DNA of 64,000 nucleotides from Malachius bipustulatus. Its lineage: Eukaryota > Arthropoda > Insecta > Coleoptera > Melyridae. Every line of letters begins with the position of its first letter. Within the stretch, counting starts at the first letter, position 1. A model generated the notes under the pieces. The model had not been told where the DNA came from and ran no database searches. It saw only the letters and a program-made list of their open reading frames with translations. Shown piece after piece: positions 1 to 10,720 of the stretch. The position numbers were made by a program, and so were the translations under genes. The DNA lies in NCBI GenBank assembly GCA_910589415.1, contig OU342633.1:18328858-18392857 (forward strand), given 5' to 3'.

Positions 1-213
1 GAAAATACAATATTACAATAGAATATAGTCGTTGAAAATGTTGAAATATTGGTGCAATGCGGAAGATGCAATGCAATTACAATTACTTACTTCTGGGTAA
101 GTAAGTAGGTAGGTAATTAAGATAATACATTTATTTATATAATTCCTTCAGCTTTTTTATAAATTATCAGTGATCATGCATGCAATTATTATCAAAATGA
201 TCGAGGTTGCGAG

Positions 214-1075
214 AATGACTTGTATATAGGAAATGTAAATAAATTTCCCCGTGAGCCGCCCAGCAAAAAAATGGGGTCCTATTAGGGTATCATTTGCAAT
301 ACCACACACCACACCACACATTTATAGAAAATGTTGCGAGTTTTTCTGAACAACAGAGCGCAGATTTTCATGTACCAATGGGAGTTTTTTTTATTCGCTA
401 CACCATCCCGCGTGAACTGAGCTTCATCAGTAAACGAAATTCTACCCAGTGTTCTTATGGGGTGCTCCAAAATCCACCGACAGAAAATGAGACGTGGAAC
501 TTTATCGAATGGTTGAAGCCTCTGAATTAAGTGTAGGGATGCATTCGATCTTCTTTTTTCGAGGTTCGCCATACTCTTGATTGAGAAATGCCCAGTGCTT
601 GCCCAATTCTTGTGCTCCCAAAACACAGAATCAAGTCAAAAAATTAATTTGAAGGAATTCAGACGACTATTAAGTAAAATATGTCTGCTCGAAAACGATA
701 GTAGGAACTGAGAAGTTTAACTTTGACTTTTTTTTCGAGACGCTTTGGATGTGCCGTTCAAATCGTCAGAAAATAAACTTTTTCAACAAAGACCATGGAG
801 GCGAAAATTTTTAAGTCCGGTCCTGGATTTTTAATGAACTCAGAAGGCGGTTTTGATAAGTTTCCGGAATGCACCATCCCTAGTAAATTTCGACAAAATA
901 TCTTCTACCGTTTCCTAAAATATCGCCTATCAAAGTTTTGTACTTGACACATAAAACACCCTGTAACTTCGTAACCATGCAATCACAAAAAAAATTCTTT
1001 TGTGATTTTCGACCCGTCTTGAAGTTCGCTTATCACCATTGGTCTATGTAAGGTCACTCGATAAATCACTGTGTA
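214..1075 (-). mobile_element. Truncated copy of long-TIR mariner-like element
   Basis: This block matches the right-hand part of the complete element at 2036-4214. The shared stretch starts near GACTTGTA..GTAAATAAATTTCCCC and runs through the terminal inverted repeat to GTAAGGTCACTCGATAAATCAC at about 1070. The left TIR and the transposase C-terminal half are missing, so the copy is truncated. The terminal repeat (about 640-1072) has several small deletions relative to the second copy; one of them removes roughly 70 bp near 760. It is a dead, non-autonomous remnant. Direct comparison within the window makes the relationship certain; the superfamily rests on the transposase fragment inside it. 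Confidence 0.85.
282..626 (-). pseudogene. Mariner/IS630-type transposase fragment
   Basis: The minus-strand reading contains an LIFCRWILEH segment followed by ISFTDEAQFTRDGVANKKNSHW. This is the typical block around the first catalytic aspartate of IS630/Tc1/mariner transposases (F-x-DEA-F-x-RDG-x-x-N-x-x-N-x-H-W). The same block is present in decayed form in the second copy near 3150. No N-terminal helix-turn-helix block of normal length and no later catalytic residues remain here, so the fragment cannot be active. It lies next to the element's terminal repeat, as expected for a transposase read inward from that end. Alternative: a captured host DDE-derived gene, unlikely given the flanking TIR. 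Confidence 0.75.
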
Positions 1076-2035
1076 TAGATAATAAATTATTCTGATTTAA
1101 CTTTTACCGCTATCTCAGTTTTTTTGTAAGCCTGGCTTATGAACTTGCCGAAGATTGTGTCTATTAACTATAATATGTATTAGCTATTAGCGCTAAAGTA
1201 TAGTAATAGATAATATGATATGTTGACATCACCGCACATCAACGCGACCGTCGTCTTCATTACATAGGATAGGATCAATGACAGCTTCCCCCTATTCGTC
1301 AAAGTGATTTGCATGAATCGTCTTCCCCTAGTTTATCCCAATGTAGTGCCAACTTGACAATATGTATGCTAAACAACATTTAAACTGATTCCAATATCAA
1401 TGTTCCGGCAATTAAGTGAACCCTTCCTGTGCGTCATAGACACATGTGTACGCTCCAAATTTATACTTTCCATTTCACTGTCAATGCAAGTGTAAAATGC
1501 GAGTTAAAAACTTCACCGAAGAGGGGACAGTTTAATATCGAACAGTCGAAGACACATATTGGAAGTTGCATTTACGTATCTTATATTAAGTATAAAATGT
1601 CTCCGAAATATGTTGAAGTTATATTTTATATTTTTATGGTTTTCCATTTTAAAATTATCCCTTGCTGGCATAGTCGAACAAGGGTGGACAAAGAACTTGC
1701 AATATTTCAAAATAAAACAGAGTGGTTAAGTATCTTTTATTTGATATTGTGTTGTGTTTCTATGTAGGTACCGGGTGTCTCAGAACGCCTGTTCCAATGT
1801 AGGTATATCTCTGTAATTGAGAAACAATCTTCCTTCATGTTTGATGTGTTTATAGGCTTTCACAGCCGGCTGATGCTATTGAAATCGATGATGTCTCCGC
1901 AGCTGTAGACGAAACGTTCGGAGCAAATCTTCATGAACCATGGCACAACAGCCCGGAATCAATTACGATTTCAGTCGTCATGTTTGATAGGTATGCGGTA
2001 AACGTGCCAAAAATACTATAAATATATTACTATAC
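1076..2035. other. Spacer between two transposon copies, no gene found
   Basis: No convincing coding sequence. The stretch 1200-1360 is less AT-rich and contains an ATTTGCAT octamer near 1308, a POU-type site by sequence only. A second higher-complexity block at about 1845-1985 (starting GGCTTTCACAGCCGGCTGAT) looks like a conserved repeat tail or old exon but could not be identified. The 112-codon frame at 1429-1767 has no recognisable domain. Confidence 0.5.
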
Positions 2036-2561
2036 TATACAGGGTGATTCATGAGTGACCTTACATAGACCAATGGTGATAAGCGGACTTCAAGGCGGGT
2101 CGAAAACCACAAAAGAAATTTTTTTTGTGTGATTGGTTAAGAAGTTACAGGGTGTTTTATGTCTCAGGTACAAAACTTTGATAGGCGATATTTCTGAAAC
2201 GGCTGGAGATATTTTGTAGAAATTTACTAGGAATGGTGCATTCCGGAAACTCATCAAAACCGCATTCTGAGTTAATTAAAAATCCAGGACCGGACTTGAA
2301 AATTTTTGCCCCCATGGTCTTTGTTGAAAAAGTTTATTTTCTGACCGTGCTACTGAAAAACTGTCATCGAATTTGAAAAGATAAGAAAAAACTCTATAGA
2401 AATCATTCCTCAATTTGAACGGCACACCCAAACCGTCTCGGAAAAAAAATGTCAAAGTAAAACTTCTCAGTAAATTATCGTTTTCGAGCAGACATATTTT
2501 ACTTAATGTTCGTCTGAATTCCTTCAAATTTATTTTTTGACTTGTTTCTGTGGGAAAAATG
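2036..2561 (+). repeat. Left long terminal inverted repeat
   Basis: It pairs with 3690-4214 over its whole length, with only scattered differences such as a 3-4 bp change near 2455. It starts with TACAGGGTGATTCATGAGTG and ends at the transposase 3' side. An 83-84 codon open frame exists in both arms only because they are inverted copies of each other; it shows no domain and is not reported as a gene. Confidence 0.9.
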
Positions 2562-2599
2562 TCAGTGTAAATTAAATGTTATCAATATTAATGTTATAA

Positions 2600-3600
2600 A
2601 CGGTTCTCAAAATGTCCTCTACCAACTTCCAATACATTTCCTGCAGCGTTTCCATAAATTTTGATTTGCTTTTTGAATTACTTGCCTGTTGTTTCTAATT
2701 TCATCAGCAACTACCAGTATTCGCGTCCTGAGCTCCTCTCTGGTACTTACTTCCGTTTTTTAGACTTTCTGCTTCATATGGCCCCATGGGTAATAGTCTA
2801 AAACAGTGAGGTGGGGGGACCTAGATGGTCAGGAATGAGGGCCGCCGCGCCCGAACCAACGATTGGGGTACTCATTGTGGAGATGCTCTCTGACTTGTCG
2901 AGAAAAATGCGGTGGTGCCCCATCTTGCTGGAAGGAAAGAGCACGCCTGTTCACGTTCGCCTCTGCAAGCAAGCCGGACAAAATGACTTGTAGGAAAAGT
3001 AAATAAATTTCCCCCGTGAGCCGCCCAGCAAAAAATGGGGTCCTATTAGGGTATCATTTGCAATGCCACACTGCACATTTATAGAAAATTTGTTGCGAGT
3101 TCTTCTGAACAACAGAGCGCGGATCTTCATATGCCCATAGGTGGGAGTTTTTTTTATTCGTTACACCATCCCGCGTAAACTGAGCTTCGATCAGTACACA
3201 AAATTCTACGCAGTCCATTCAATGGAACTTCATTGAATGGTTGAAGCCTCTGTACGCTTTGTACGTGACAGGGATGGCATCCGCTCTTCTTTTTTTCAAA
3301 GTTCGCCATACTCTTGACTGAGAAATGCTCAGTGCTTGCCCAATTCTTCGCGTACTTGTACTTGGATTTACTGCCACCATCTCCACGATGTTTTGATGGT
3401 TCAGATTTTCCAATTGAGGTTCAGCATTCCTTTGAACTCAGGGAAATATGCCGTGGTTTCGAGAAAATTGGAAAACAGACGCGAAACGTTACATGGACCG
3501 GTGTTCTTCGATTGTGATCTTCTATGGTATTCTCTCGCAGCTGCTCTTGAATTTCCATTGCAGAAACCATACACAAACATAATGTCTGGTATTCGTTATT
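2600..3600 (-). pseudogene. Broken mariner-like transposase (DUF4817 + HTH + DDE)
   Basis: Reading leftwards from about 3600: an N-terminal segment with NRRTPVHVTFR, like the DUF4817 domain found in this insect transposase group; then NPSTSTRRIGQALSISQSRV, a helix-turn-helix block (3300-3400); then EAQFTRDGVTNKKNSH near 3150, the first catalytic region; then QDGAPPHF-type and EYPNRWFGRGGP-type blocks (about 2830-2960), which carry the second catalytic region. The C-terminal end reads TREELRTRILVVADEIRNN then NQNLWKRCRKCIEVG (2600-2750). Several stops and frameshifts break it, including stops at the S-P-D region near 2810 and after HMKQKV near 2770. DNA-binding and strand-transfer modules are both recognisable but inactive. 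Confidence 0.8.
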
Positions 3601-3689
3601 AGTGAAATGATTTGTGATTATTAGTGAAATCTGAAAATTTTGTAGTCGACACCTGATTTCCCAGTAATAAAGCTTGGCCTTCTGTCCAA

Positions 3690-4214
3690 CATTTTTCCCA
3701 CAGAAACAAGTCAAAAAATAAATTTGAAGGAATTCAGACGAACATTAAGTAAAATATGTCTGCTCGAAAACGATAATTTACTGAGAAGTTTTACTTTGAC
3801 ATGTTTTTTTCGAGACGGTTTGGGTGTGCCGTTCAAATTGAGGAATGATTTCTATAGAGTTTTTTCTTATCTTTTCAAATTCGATGACAGTTTTTCAGTA
3901 GCACGGTCAGAAAATAAACTTTTTCAACAAAGACCATGGGGGCAAAAATTTCAAGTCCGGTCCTGGATTTTTAATTAACTCAGAATGAGGTTTTGATGAG
4001 TTTCCGGAATGCACCATTCCTAGTAAATTTCTACAAAATATCTCCAGCCGTTTCAGAAATATCGCCTATCAAAGTTTTGTACCTGAGACATAAAACACCC
4101 TGTAACTTCTTAACCAATCACACAAAAAAAATTTCTTTTGTGGTTTTCGACCCGCCTTGAAGTCCGCTTATCACCATTGGTCTATGTAAGGTCACTCATG
4201 AATCACCCTGTATA
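3690..4214 (-). repeat. Right long terminal inverted repeat
   Basis: Inverted partner of 2036-2561; its outer end reads CTCATGAATCACCCTGTATA. The same arm, more decayed, is found at about 640-1072 in the truncated copy. Confidence 0.9.
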
Positions 4215-5049
4215 TTATACTATACTATAAACTGATTTTATACAACTTTCTCTTTTATTGATAAACACTAGCTGTTTAGGTAGTGCGGTATTTGTTTTTA
4301 TCAACTACCATTGCCATTGTCTAATAAATATTGAAAATGCCTTTATAACACTGGCTGCATGGAAACTCAAGTAGAATTCGTGAAGCAAAATTATTACCAC
4401 ATCCTCCAGCGATCTTGTCGATGACAAGTAGAGTGTCCTCACAAGTACTTGTCCCTCCCCTGTACAAACAAAAGAATGTAGTCCAAGGCACATACTCTCC
4501 CCGTTCATAAATAATAATCCTCTGGATGCATTTGACTATTTGCCCTTCCCACGCCACGGCTTTCTACGATTGCACGCATAATCTCCTGCACGCGCTAATT
4601 CATATGTTAATCCCTGGTTATATCGACACATAACCGCATTATGATGCCTGTGCAAACATATACAGGGTGTTATCTGGACGGTGTCCGTGATGGATTCAGC
4701 GATGAGAATGATTTATGTCTTTGGGTCGCAAAGCCGTTAGAAATGAGGGTGCGTTGAAGCAGGCTGTGAAACGTGAAATAACAAACTGATAGATATGTAT
4801 TTTAATGTGTAATAAGTATACTATATTACCCACATACATGTGACTTGATATGTTTTTTATTGGAATGAGAGAAAAATTAGTTTAGTATAATAGAAAGCTT
4901 GTTTATTTGTGCATATACCTTACAAGTACTTACTCCGGCAAATCAAATATTGTTTCAGTTTTTCTTTATTATCTCTGTTTTTCATGAACTAGATAGGTAC
5001 GAACTGACTTCTTAGACCCATTCTTAGACAGCTGATCAACCCCCTTCAC
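4215..5049. other. Spacer with one solo MITE-like tip
   Basis: AT-rich, no gene recognised. A TACAGGGTGTTATCTGGACG tip at about 4661 resembles a MITE end, but no inverted partner was found nearby. Open frames at 4305-4557 (minus) show no domain. Confidence 0.5.
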
Positions 5050-5059
5050 CCATAGTAAA

Positions 5060-5880
5060 ATATTTAGTATCTTACTGGGAGATGAACAACGTCCACCTCA
5101 TCGTTGGATGTGATGCAAAACCCCACAAAAACAACACGGTCTGGGGAAGCACCAATACTAAGGGCAGAAGTGAGTCACTTTACATTTGTTTAATAGGTAA
5201 TAGACTGGTGTTAAACAACATCTGCTCTAAGCCAACCTTCGTCACAAAAAATAGACAGGAGGTTCTACACATTACGTTCAGCTCGACTTTTATGAGCAAC
5301 CGGATAGCCAATTGGCAAATATCCTCTCAACCATCGTGTTCAGATCACAGACACATAACCTTCCAAATTGTAACCGGTCGTAGACCAGTGGTACATTATC
5401 GCAACCCTAGAAGAAAAGATTGGGAGGGATACAAGATGGCTTTAATGCAGAACGCGATTATTTCAGCATATCACTAAAACTATATCCACTAAAAGTGAAG
5501 AAAAACAACAGATTTAGAAAAACGCAGAAAAGAATTTCAATGACTCTTCAATAGAGCTAAGGAGGCGGACAACTTTGAAAAATACGAACGTACTCTAACG
5601 GAATATAATAAGGAGATCAGACGATCTAAAAGGGAGTCTTGGGGGAAGTTCTCCGAGAGCATCAGTGATCTGCCTAGCAGTAACAGAATCCACCAGATAC
5701 TCTCAAAATATCCGATACAGACGCTTGGTTCAGTAAAGCGACCTAATGGCTCTTACACGGACTCAATCGAAGAAACGTTAGAGATCTTAAGAGATACACA
5801 CTTCGTAGGTAGTTCGCCTCTGTCTGGTCGTCGACCGCTCCCAACAGGAGGACGACAAAAACGACCTCAAAAACCTGATT
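5060..5880 (+). pseudogene. LINE endonuclease C-terminal part and linker
   Basis: Residues read IVGCDAKPHKNNTVWGSTNT, then PTFVTKNRQEVLHITFS, then CSDHRHITFQI. In this endonuclease family these are the D-x-N/x-H region and the SDH motif that closes the active site. The linker after a stop at 5475 continues in another frame with FNRAKEADNFEKYERTLTEY and SKRESWGKFSESISDLPSSN, which matches the minus-strand copy at 47.6 kb (DTNKWDVYRKALTEYNKALR). The enzyme would nick target DNA for target-primed reverse transcription. The usual second residue after GCDA (N) is K here, and the frame is broken, so it is inactive. Confidence 0.8.
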
Positions 5881-5886
5881 TTTGAG

Positions 5887-7118
5887 GTGGTGTGTCGATC
5901 GATCATAACAACTCATACATTTGGAAAAGCGGTGAAAGCTTTCAAGCCTTTCAAATCGCCAGGAGATGACGGCATATTTCCGGCCTTATTACAAAAGGGT
6001 TGGAAGATATTGATGCCATCTCTAATTAACATATTCAGAGCTAGTCTGGCAAGGAATTACATATACCAACTGGCTGGTCGGCGACTAGGGTGGTATACAT
6101 ACCCAAGGTTGGTTGCACAGAACCACACTCAAAGTCACTCAGACCCATTAGCCTAACTTCTTTCTTACTAAAAAGTCTAGAAAAGGTGCTGGATACTTAT
6201 ATCAGGGGGAGTGCTTTGAATAGCCGCCCATTGAATGCAGGCCCGTATGCCTACCAGACTGGAAAGTCAACAGATCTTGCCCTCAACAAGCTTGTGAGCA
6301 AGATCACCAGGTCTCTTGACAAAAAAGAGACTTCAGTAGCTGCCTTCCTCGACATAGAAAGAGCTTTCAACAACGCACTACCTGAATCCCTTTATGAGGC
6401 AGTTGTCTCAAGAGGGATCCCATCAGTCATAAATGAGTGGATCCGCAATATACTTGGAAACAGAACAATAACGACCTCAATGAGAGGGAAAACTATCGAC
6501 TTTAAGCCCCGGGAGAGTGTGTCCGCAGGGAGGAGTCCTCTCCCCTTTGTTCTGGTCCCTTCTCGTCGATGATCTTCTTGCTGTTCTCTCACTATTGAGT
6601 GTCGACGTTCAGGCATATGCTGATGACTTGGTCACTCTGATCAAAGGAAGATCTGTAGCGACCATTTCTATTACGTTCACAAAGAACTCGAGGTGACTAA
6701 CCAGTGGTGCGAGAGGGAACACATGTCGGTCAACCTTCGCAAAACTGTCATAGTACCATTCTCCAGAAAGAGAAGGTTGGACGGTTTAACGCCCCCAACT
6801 CTTCAGGGAGAAATTATTCCATTTGCGGAGGAAGCCAAGTTCCTAGGAGTAATCCTGGATAAAAAGCTTACTTGGAACTTCCATTTGGAAAAAGCTATAC
6901 ACAGAGCCAAACTCTCCTTATATGGACGTGTAAAAGGATCTGTGGCAAAAAATGGGGAATCGCACCCAAACAAGTATACTGCTTTACGTAACGGTCGTCA
7001 GACCTACGATTGCGTATGGCAGTACTGCTTGGCGATCTGTGGTCTCATTAACACCACACCGTCGCCGGCTATGGAGATACTAATGGATTTACCACCTCTT
7101 CATATTTATTTGGAGTGA
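5887..7118 (+). pseudogene. LINE reverse transcriptase, R1/LOA-like
   Basis: Blocks in order: FKPFKSPGDDGIFPALLQKG (5942-6000); then, after a frameshift at about 6080, VYIPKVG and LRPISLTSFLLKSLEKVLDT (6090-6200); AYQTGKSTDLAL; AAFLDIERAFNNA (6338-6380), which contains the first catalytic aspartate; a damaged P-Q-G block near 6530; and the catalytic YADD at 6616-6627 in yet another frame (VDVQAYADDLVTLIKG). The thumb region reads KTVIVPFSRKR then AKFLGVILDKKLTWNFH (6735-6890). At least three frame changes separate these blocks. The order and wording are those of RNase H-bearing insect LINEs. Confidence 0.85.
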
Positions 7119-7319
7119 GAGACCAGATGGACTACATATAGAATGAAACAGATGGCAAGAAGCTTGGCAAAGGCTTATAACTTGGAGCGAACCAGGTTAC
7201 TGGATGACATAGAAAGTCACAGTCTACTGGGTATGCCCTCGGACATAATGCCTAAGATAATCATGAACCGATCTGCTGATAAGCTCCTTCTTCCTAGAAG
7301 AGACGTGTGAGAGGACAAC

Positions 7320-7938
7320 AGTGATGAATTCCTGAAAGCAGATTTCAGTTGGTTCACCGATGGATCCAAGACATCCACAGGTGAAGCTGAGGTATGTGGC
7401 GCTGAATCGAAGAATACAACCTTCTCGAGCCTGGGCCTTCACGCACCAGGCGGAAATCTATGACATAGAGCTCTGAGCTCAGTTGCAAGAAAAGATGCAC
7501 TGTCAACGCAGATCAATAAAGATATTTTTAGACAGCGAAGCGGCTCTAAAAGCCTTTAGCTCAAGCCACTGCAAGTCAAAGTGGGTCTGAAACTGTCAAC
7601 TAACCTTGAATGCTGTAGCAAAGAGCAACGAAGTAACTCTGATCCGGATTCCGGACCATGCTGGATATGGAGAGAACGAACTTGCCGACTCTCAGTCCAG
7701 GAGAGGTGCTGAATCCGAATTCATTGGACCAGAACCAGCATTTGGCATATCACCAGATATTGCCAAAACAACAATACGAAACTGGGCTGAGAATGAAGTC
7801 ATCCAACACTGGCAAAACTTACCAAGATTGGACCATTCAAAGGCGTTTATAAAGGGTACTTCGAAGAAAAGGATCAAAGAACTATTGGAGCTTAAAAAGA
7901 AAGAGCTAAAAGCCTATATACTGGGCACTGCAAGGTGA
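7320..7938 (+). pseudogene. LINE RNase H domain
   Basis: The start of an RNase H fold is seen as FSWFTDGSKTSTGEAEVCGA (7350-7410), then IFLDSEAALKAFSSSHCKSK (7527-7586), then VTLIRIPDHAGYGENELADS (7633-7695). The last is equivalent to the usual V-P-G-H-x-G-x-x-G-N-E-x-A-D block, with the key H and final D retained. An in-frame stop at 7588 and a frame change at about 7460 break it. RNase H removes the RNA template after first-strand synthesis. Its presence is the main evidence for the R1/LOA/I group assignment. Confidence 0.8.
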
Positions 7939-8155
7939 ATCATCATCTGCACAGGATGGGCTTAGCGATCAGCGCTGATTGCCGCCTCTGCTTGGAGGAA
8001 CAACAGTCAAGATGGTCAGCTTCCTCAAAGAGGCTGACCTGATTAGGTTAATTGGGTTAATGTCGCACGACTAGATATGAGCCTCAATTAGACCTTCGGT
8101 CGCAATTGAGGTGTCACAATGACCCAGTCAAGATAAATCTAATCTAATCGAATAG

Positions 8156-9066
8156 TTTTCAATGAAATCTTGCAAGTAATTTAAATTAAATTTGTCTAAT
8201 TTGAGTCAAATGTCATTATTACATAATCCAGCCGTGACAATACACCATAAACGTGAATAAAGGCGGTTAATGAGTGCAAATTTGAAACTTTAAAACTTTT
8301 TGATTTTTCTGCGTTATTACTGAAGTGTTTTAACTCAAGATAATGGGCTCGTTAAATAATATAAATCCTGATTGTCAAAAATTATTGCGTCTTATCATGT
8401 TTCTCTAAATCTAAACCTGGAGATTTTTTTATCGTAAAACCGAATTTGCATGTAAAACGCCTATGATCCACTTACAAGTTTCCAATTTTTGTATATTTCG
8501 AACGAGTTAATAATAATACTTATAGTACCTAGTGGAAATAGCGTATTCACTTGTCTATTTCTACGTCCACAAAACAAAAAAATGCTGCATATACTCTTTC
8601 TAGGTAATATAGTATAAATCCAGACGAACGTTGTATTACTGACTGAGTACAATGAAGTTCATTTTCTGTGAATGTAGAGACAAATAATACGATTTTTCCA
8701 GCTTACATCTAAGAATAACAATATACGTAATAAAACTCATGGTTGTGGTGCTGAATTATACTTTTCTCGATTGAAGAGGCAGTGCGCTACGTGATGTGAA
8801 AACGCAATCGCTAAAACCGTAAACCCGCCTATTCATCATATCACCATCCATATCAAGGCCTGATAAAGGGAATATGATACTCACTTATATGATTGCGATA
8901 TACTCACTCCCTCGTGCAAAATATATGAACCTGTTTATACTCGAGAACTCTCTATCCCCCTGCAGATTGATCGGGAACTTTATTTTAGTGTAATATATAC
9001 AGTACGAGGAAAAAATGGAAAAATCATTTTTCGGAAACGTTTTTATTGAATTCTACAGAACAATAA
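8156..9066. other. AT-rich spacer, no gene found
   Basis: No coding or repeat signature was recognised. The part at 8755-8960 is less AT-rich and not obviously repeated in the window, so it may be older unique sequence. Confidence 0.5.
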
Positions 9067-9328
9067 TACAGGGTGTAAAATAATGAGTGCAAACAATTAT
9101 GAGATGATTTCTTGTTGAAAATTAGTCAATTTTTTCAAATTAAAATAATTAATTCACCCCTACTCCTGTTTCGATATAATCCCTGGAAGGGGTTGTGAGA
9201 AAAGTATTTTTTTTTCTTAAATACCTACGGAATGAGCTACAGAAATGAAATTCAGTAGGCATATGCCCGTATTCACAAAGCGTTATGGCCCTGTAATATC
9301 TCGAAAATAATTAAATAAATGAGATTGA
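9067..9328. repeat. Solo MITE-like end
   Basis: It begins TACAGGGTGTAAAATAATG and has no visible inverted partner before the next element starts at 9329. It is probably a truncated foldback. Confidence 0.4.
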
Positions 9329-9415
9329 TACAGGGTGATCAGTAACTGGCGCACTCGCAGAGCATGCTGCGGTAAACTTCACTTTTTAAGAGTGGTAAAT
9401 TTTCTTACTGTATAG
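9329..9415 (+). repeat. Truncated end of the 572-bp MITE family
   Basis: TACAGGGTGATCAGTAACTG and the following 65 bp match, in inverted orientation, the right end of the complete MITE at 36947-37518, including AAACTTCACTTTTTAAGAGTG. Similarity stops at about 9415 and LINE sequence follows at about 9432. Confidence 0.8.
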
Positions 9416-9431
9416 TTTTGTGAAACATCAT

Positions 9432-10720
9432 TCAGTAAAACATGGGGACTAAAACCACGCATGGTACGTTGGTTGTATATTGCCGTGGCTAGACCCATAC
9501 TAACGTATGGCTGTCTAGTCTGGTGGCCAAAGATCAACCAGAAACAAGCCATTATGAAAATTCAAAGTGTTTAAAGGCTTTCATGCATGCTAGGGCATCA
9601 CAGGAGCCATGAGCACTAGATCAACGACAGCACTGGAAGCCATACTTGACCTGCCTCCTCTTGACATTCATATTAAGAGGGTGGCACGTTTGGGTGCCTA
9701 CAGGCTGACACAAAACCAAAACTGGGACAAACCTGGGAAAACCAGGCATTCCAGAATAACTGATACCATCGCAGATCCTATTCTGGAAATGCAATCTGAT
9801 GGTATGAGTCCTATGATATCATTTGTAAAACCATTTAAGGTCCTAATAGACTGAAAAGAATGGCAACAAATGGAACACATGTGCCTGAAACAAGGGCTGG
9901 TCTGGTACACGGACGGCTCAAAGACAGAGACAGGTACCGGAGCTGGAGTGCATTGGGTGGTCTGAGGGGTGGTCCCTAGATGCAGTATTTAGGTACCACT
10001 AGGGACGCATACCAGCATCTTCAAGGCTGAAATAAATGCAATTAGGCTATGCGTTGGAGAGAATACTAGAAGGAACTATCGAGATGGGGAAATCTACATC
10101 CTCTCCGACAGTTAGGCTAGCCTGAAAGCCCTTGCAGCTTATGAAATCAGATCAAAACTGGTCTGGGAATGCCTGCAAGACCTCATTGACTTAGCCAGGT
10201 GCAACGTGGTGACACTAGTTTGGGTTCCGGGTTACCGTGGGACGCCTGGTAATGAGGCTGCAGATCAACTAGCCAAGAAAGGCGCTGGGATGAACTACAC
10301 TGGTCCCGAACCAGTGTTTGGCATTCCGTGGAACACTTATGCGGGGCGGTGGCTCAGTGGGTAAGAATCCAACATATAGCACACTGGAACGGTGTAACAG
10401 GAAATAAACATGGTAAGGGGATGATTAAGGATCCCTCTCAAAACCTTGCCAGACAGATACTGCAACTAAACAGAATGCAGATCAGAACGGTGGTGGACTC
10501 ACAGGACACTGCCACCTAAGAGTACACCTACATAAGCTGGGGATATACGGAGAAGAACCAGTTTGTAGACTCTGCAATGAAAAAGATGAGACAGCGTCTC
10601 ATGTGATATTCGAGTGTCCAGCCCCGAGAGTCTGCTGGCGGAAAATACCTTCTTGGTTAGCGGACTGCTGAACCTTGTCAAAGGAACGGAGCTCTTCTAA
10701 TCAAGGAAAATCTAAATATA
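9432..10720 (+). pseudogene. R1-type LINE: RT tail, RNase H, Zn knuckle
   Basis: Reading frames in order: WGLKPRMVRWLYIAVARPI and LTYGCLVWWPK (9445-9530), the RT thumb; AMSTRSTTALEAILDLPPLD and GAYRLTQNQ (9606-9720); then RNase H with GLVWYTDGSKTETGTGAGVH (9895-9950), FKAEINAIRLC (10020-10055), ILSDS (10100), and VTLVWVPGYRGTPGNEAADQ (10211-10270). The conserved H of the V-P-G-H block is Y here. A C-terminal cysteine-histidine motif CRLCNEKDETASHVIFECPA (about 10567-10625) is the CCHC knuckle found at the end of R1-type ORF2. Stops at several points (for example 9852, 9966, 10112) mark decay. The 5' part of RT is absent. Confidence 0.85.

Larger units (their letters stand above)
2036..4214 (-). 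mobile_element. Long-TIR IS630/Tc1/mariner-like transposon, full ends
   Basis: Both ends read TATACAGGGTGATTCATGAG in inverted orientation (left 2036, right ending 4214). The inverted similarity continues for about 525 bp on each side (2036-2561 and 3690-4214), down to CTTGTTTCTGTGGGAAAAATG next to the inner region. Between the arms, on the minus strand, lies a transposase of the DDE_3/mariner type broken by stops. Flanks are TA-rich, consistent with the TA target preference of this superfamily; the exact duplication cannot be fixed because both flanks are (TACTA)n-like. Arms this long are unusual for classical mariner elements (about 30 bp). The element may be a foldback-like derivative that kept its transposase. 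Confidence 0.88.
5050..8155 (+). mobile_element. R1/LOA-like LINE, 5'-truncated and decayed
   Basis: A single retrotransposon body in sense orientation: apurinic-type endonuclease (5080-5480), linker (5480-5880), reverse transcriptase (5887-6680), RT thumb/connection (6693-7300), RNase H (7320-7940), a short cysteine motif region (CRLCLEE at about 7985) and a 3' UTR. The tail is an imperfect TAATC repeat at 8128-8155, typical of non-LTR elements with simple-repeat 3' ends. The 5' end is missing; it begins inside the endonuclease. The RNase H domain excludes CR1, RTE and Jockey and points to the R1/LOA/I group. Many frameshifts and stops make it a fossil. A sister fragment of the same subfamily lies at 47345-48480 on the minus strand. 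Confidence 0.85.

Noticed and set aside
1308..1316. ATTTGCAT octamer as a regulatory site
   Set aside because: A single 8-base match in AT-rich DNA is expected by chance.
2276..2527. 83-84 codon open frames in each arm of the long-TIR transposon
   Set aside because: They exist only because the arms are inverted copies; no domain, not in the truncated third arm, and no start context.
4305..4557. Two overlapping minus-strand frames
   Set aside because: No domain, no paralogue in the window, composition like the spacer.
10343..10365. GGTGGCTCAGTGGGTAAG looks like a tRNA or SINE box A
   Set aside because: It falls inside the RNase H-to-C-terminus coding stretch of the R1-type LINE and no box B or cloverleaf follows.
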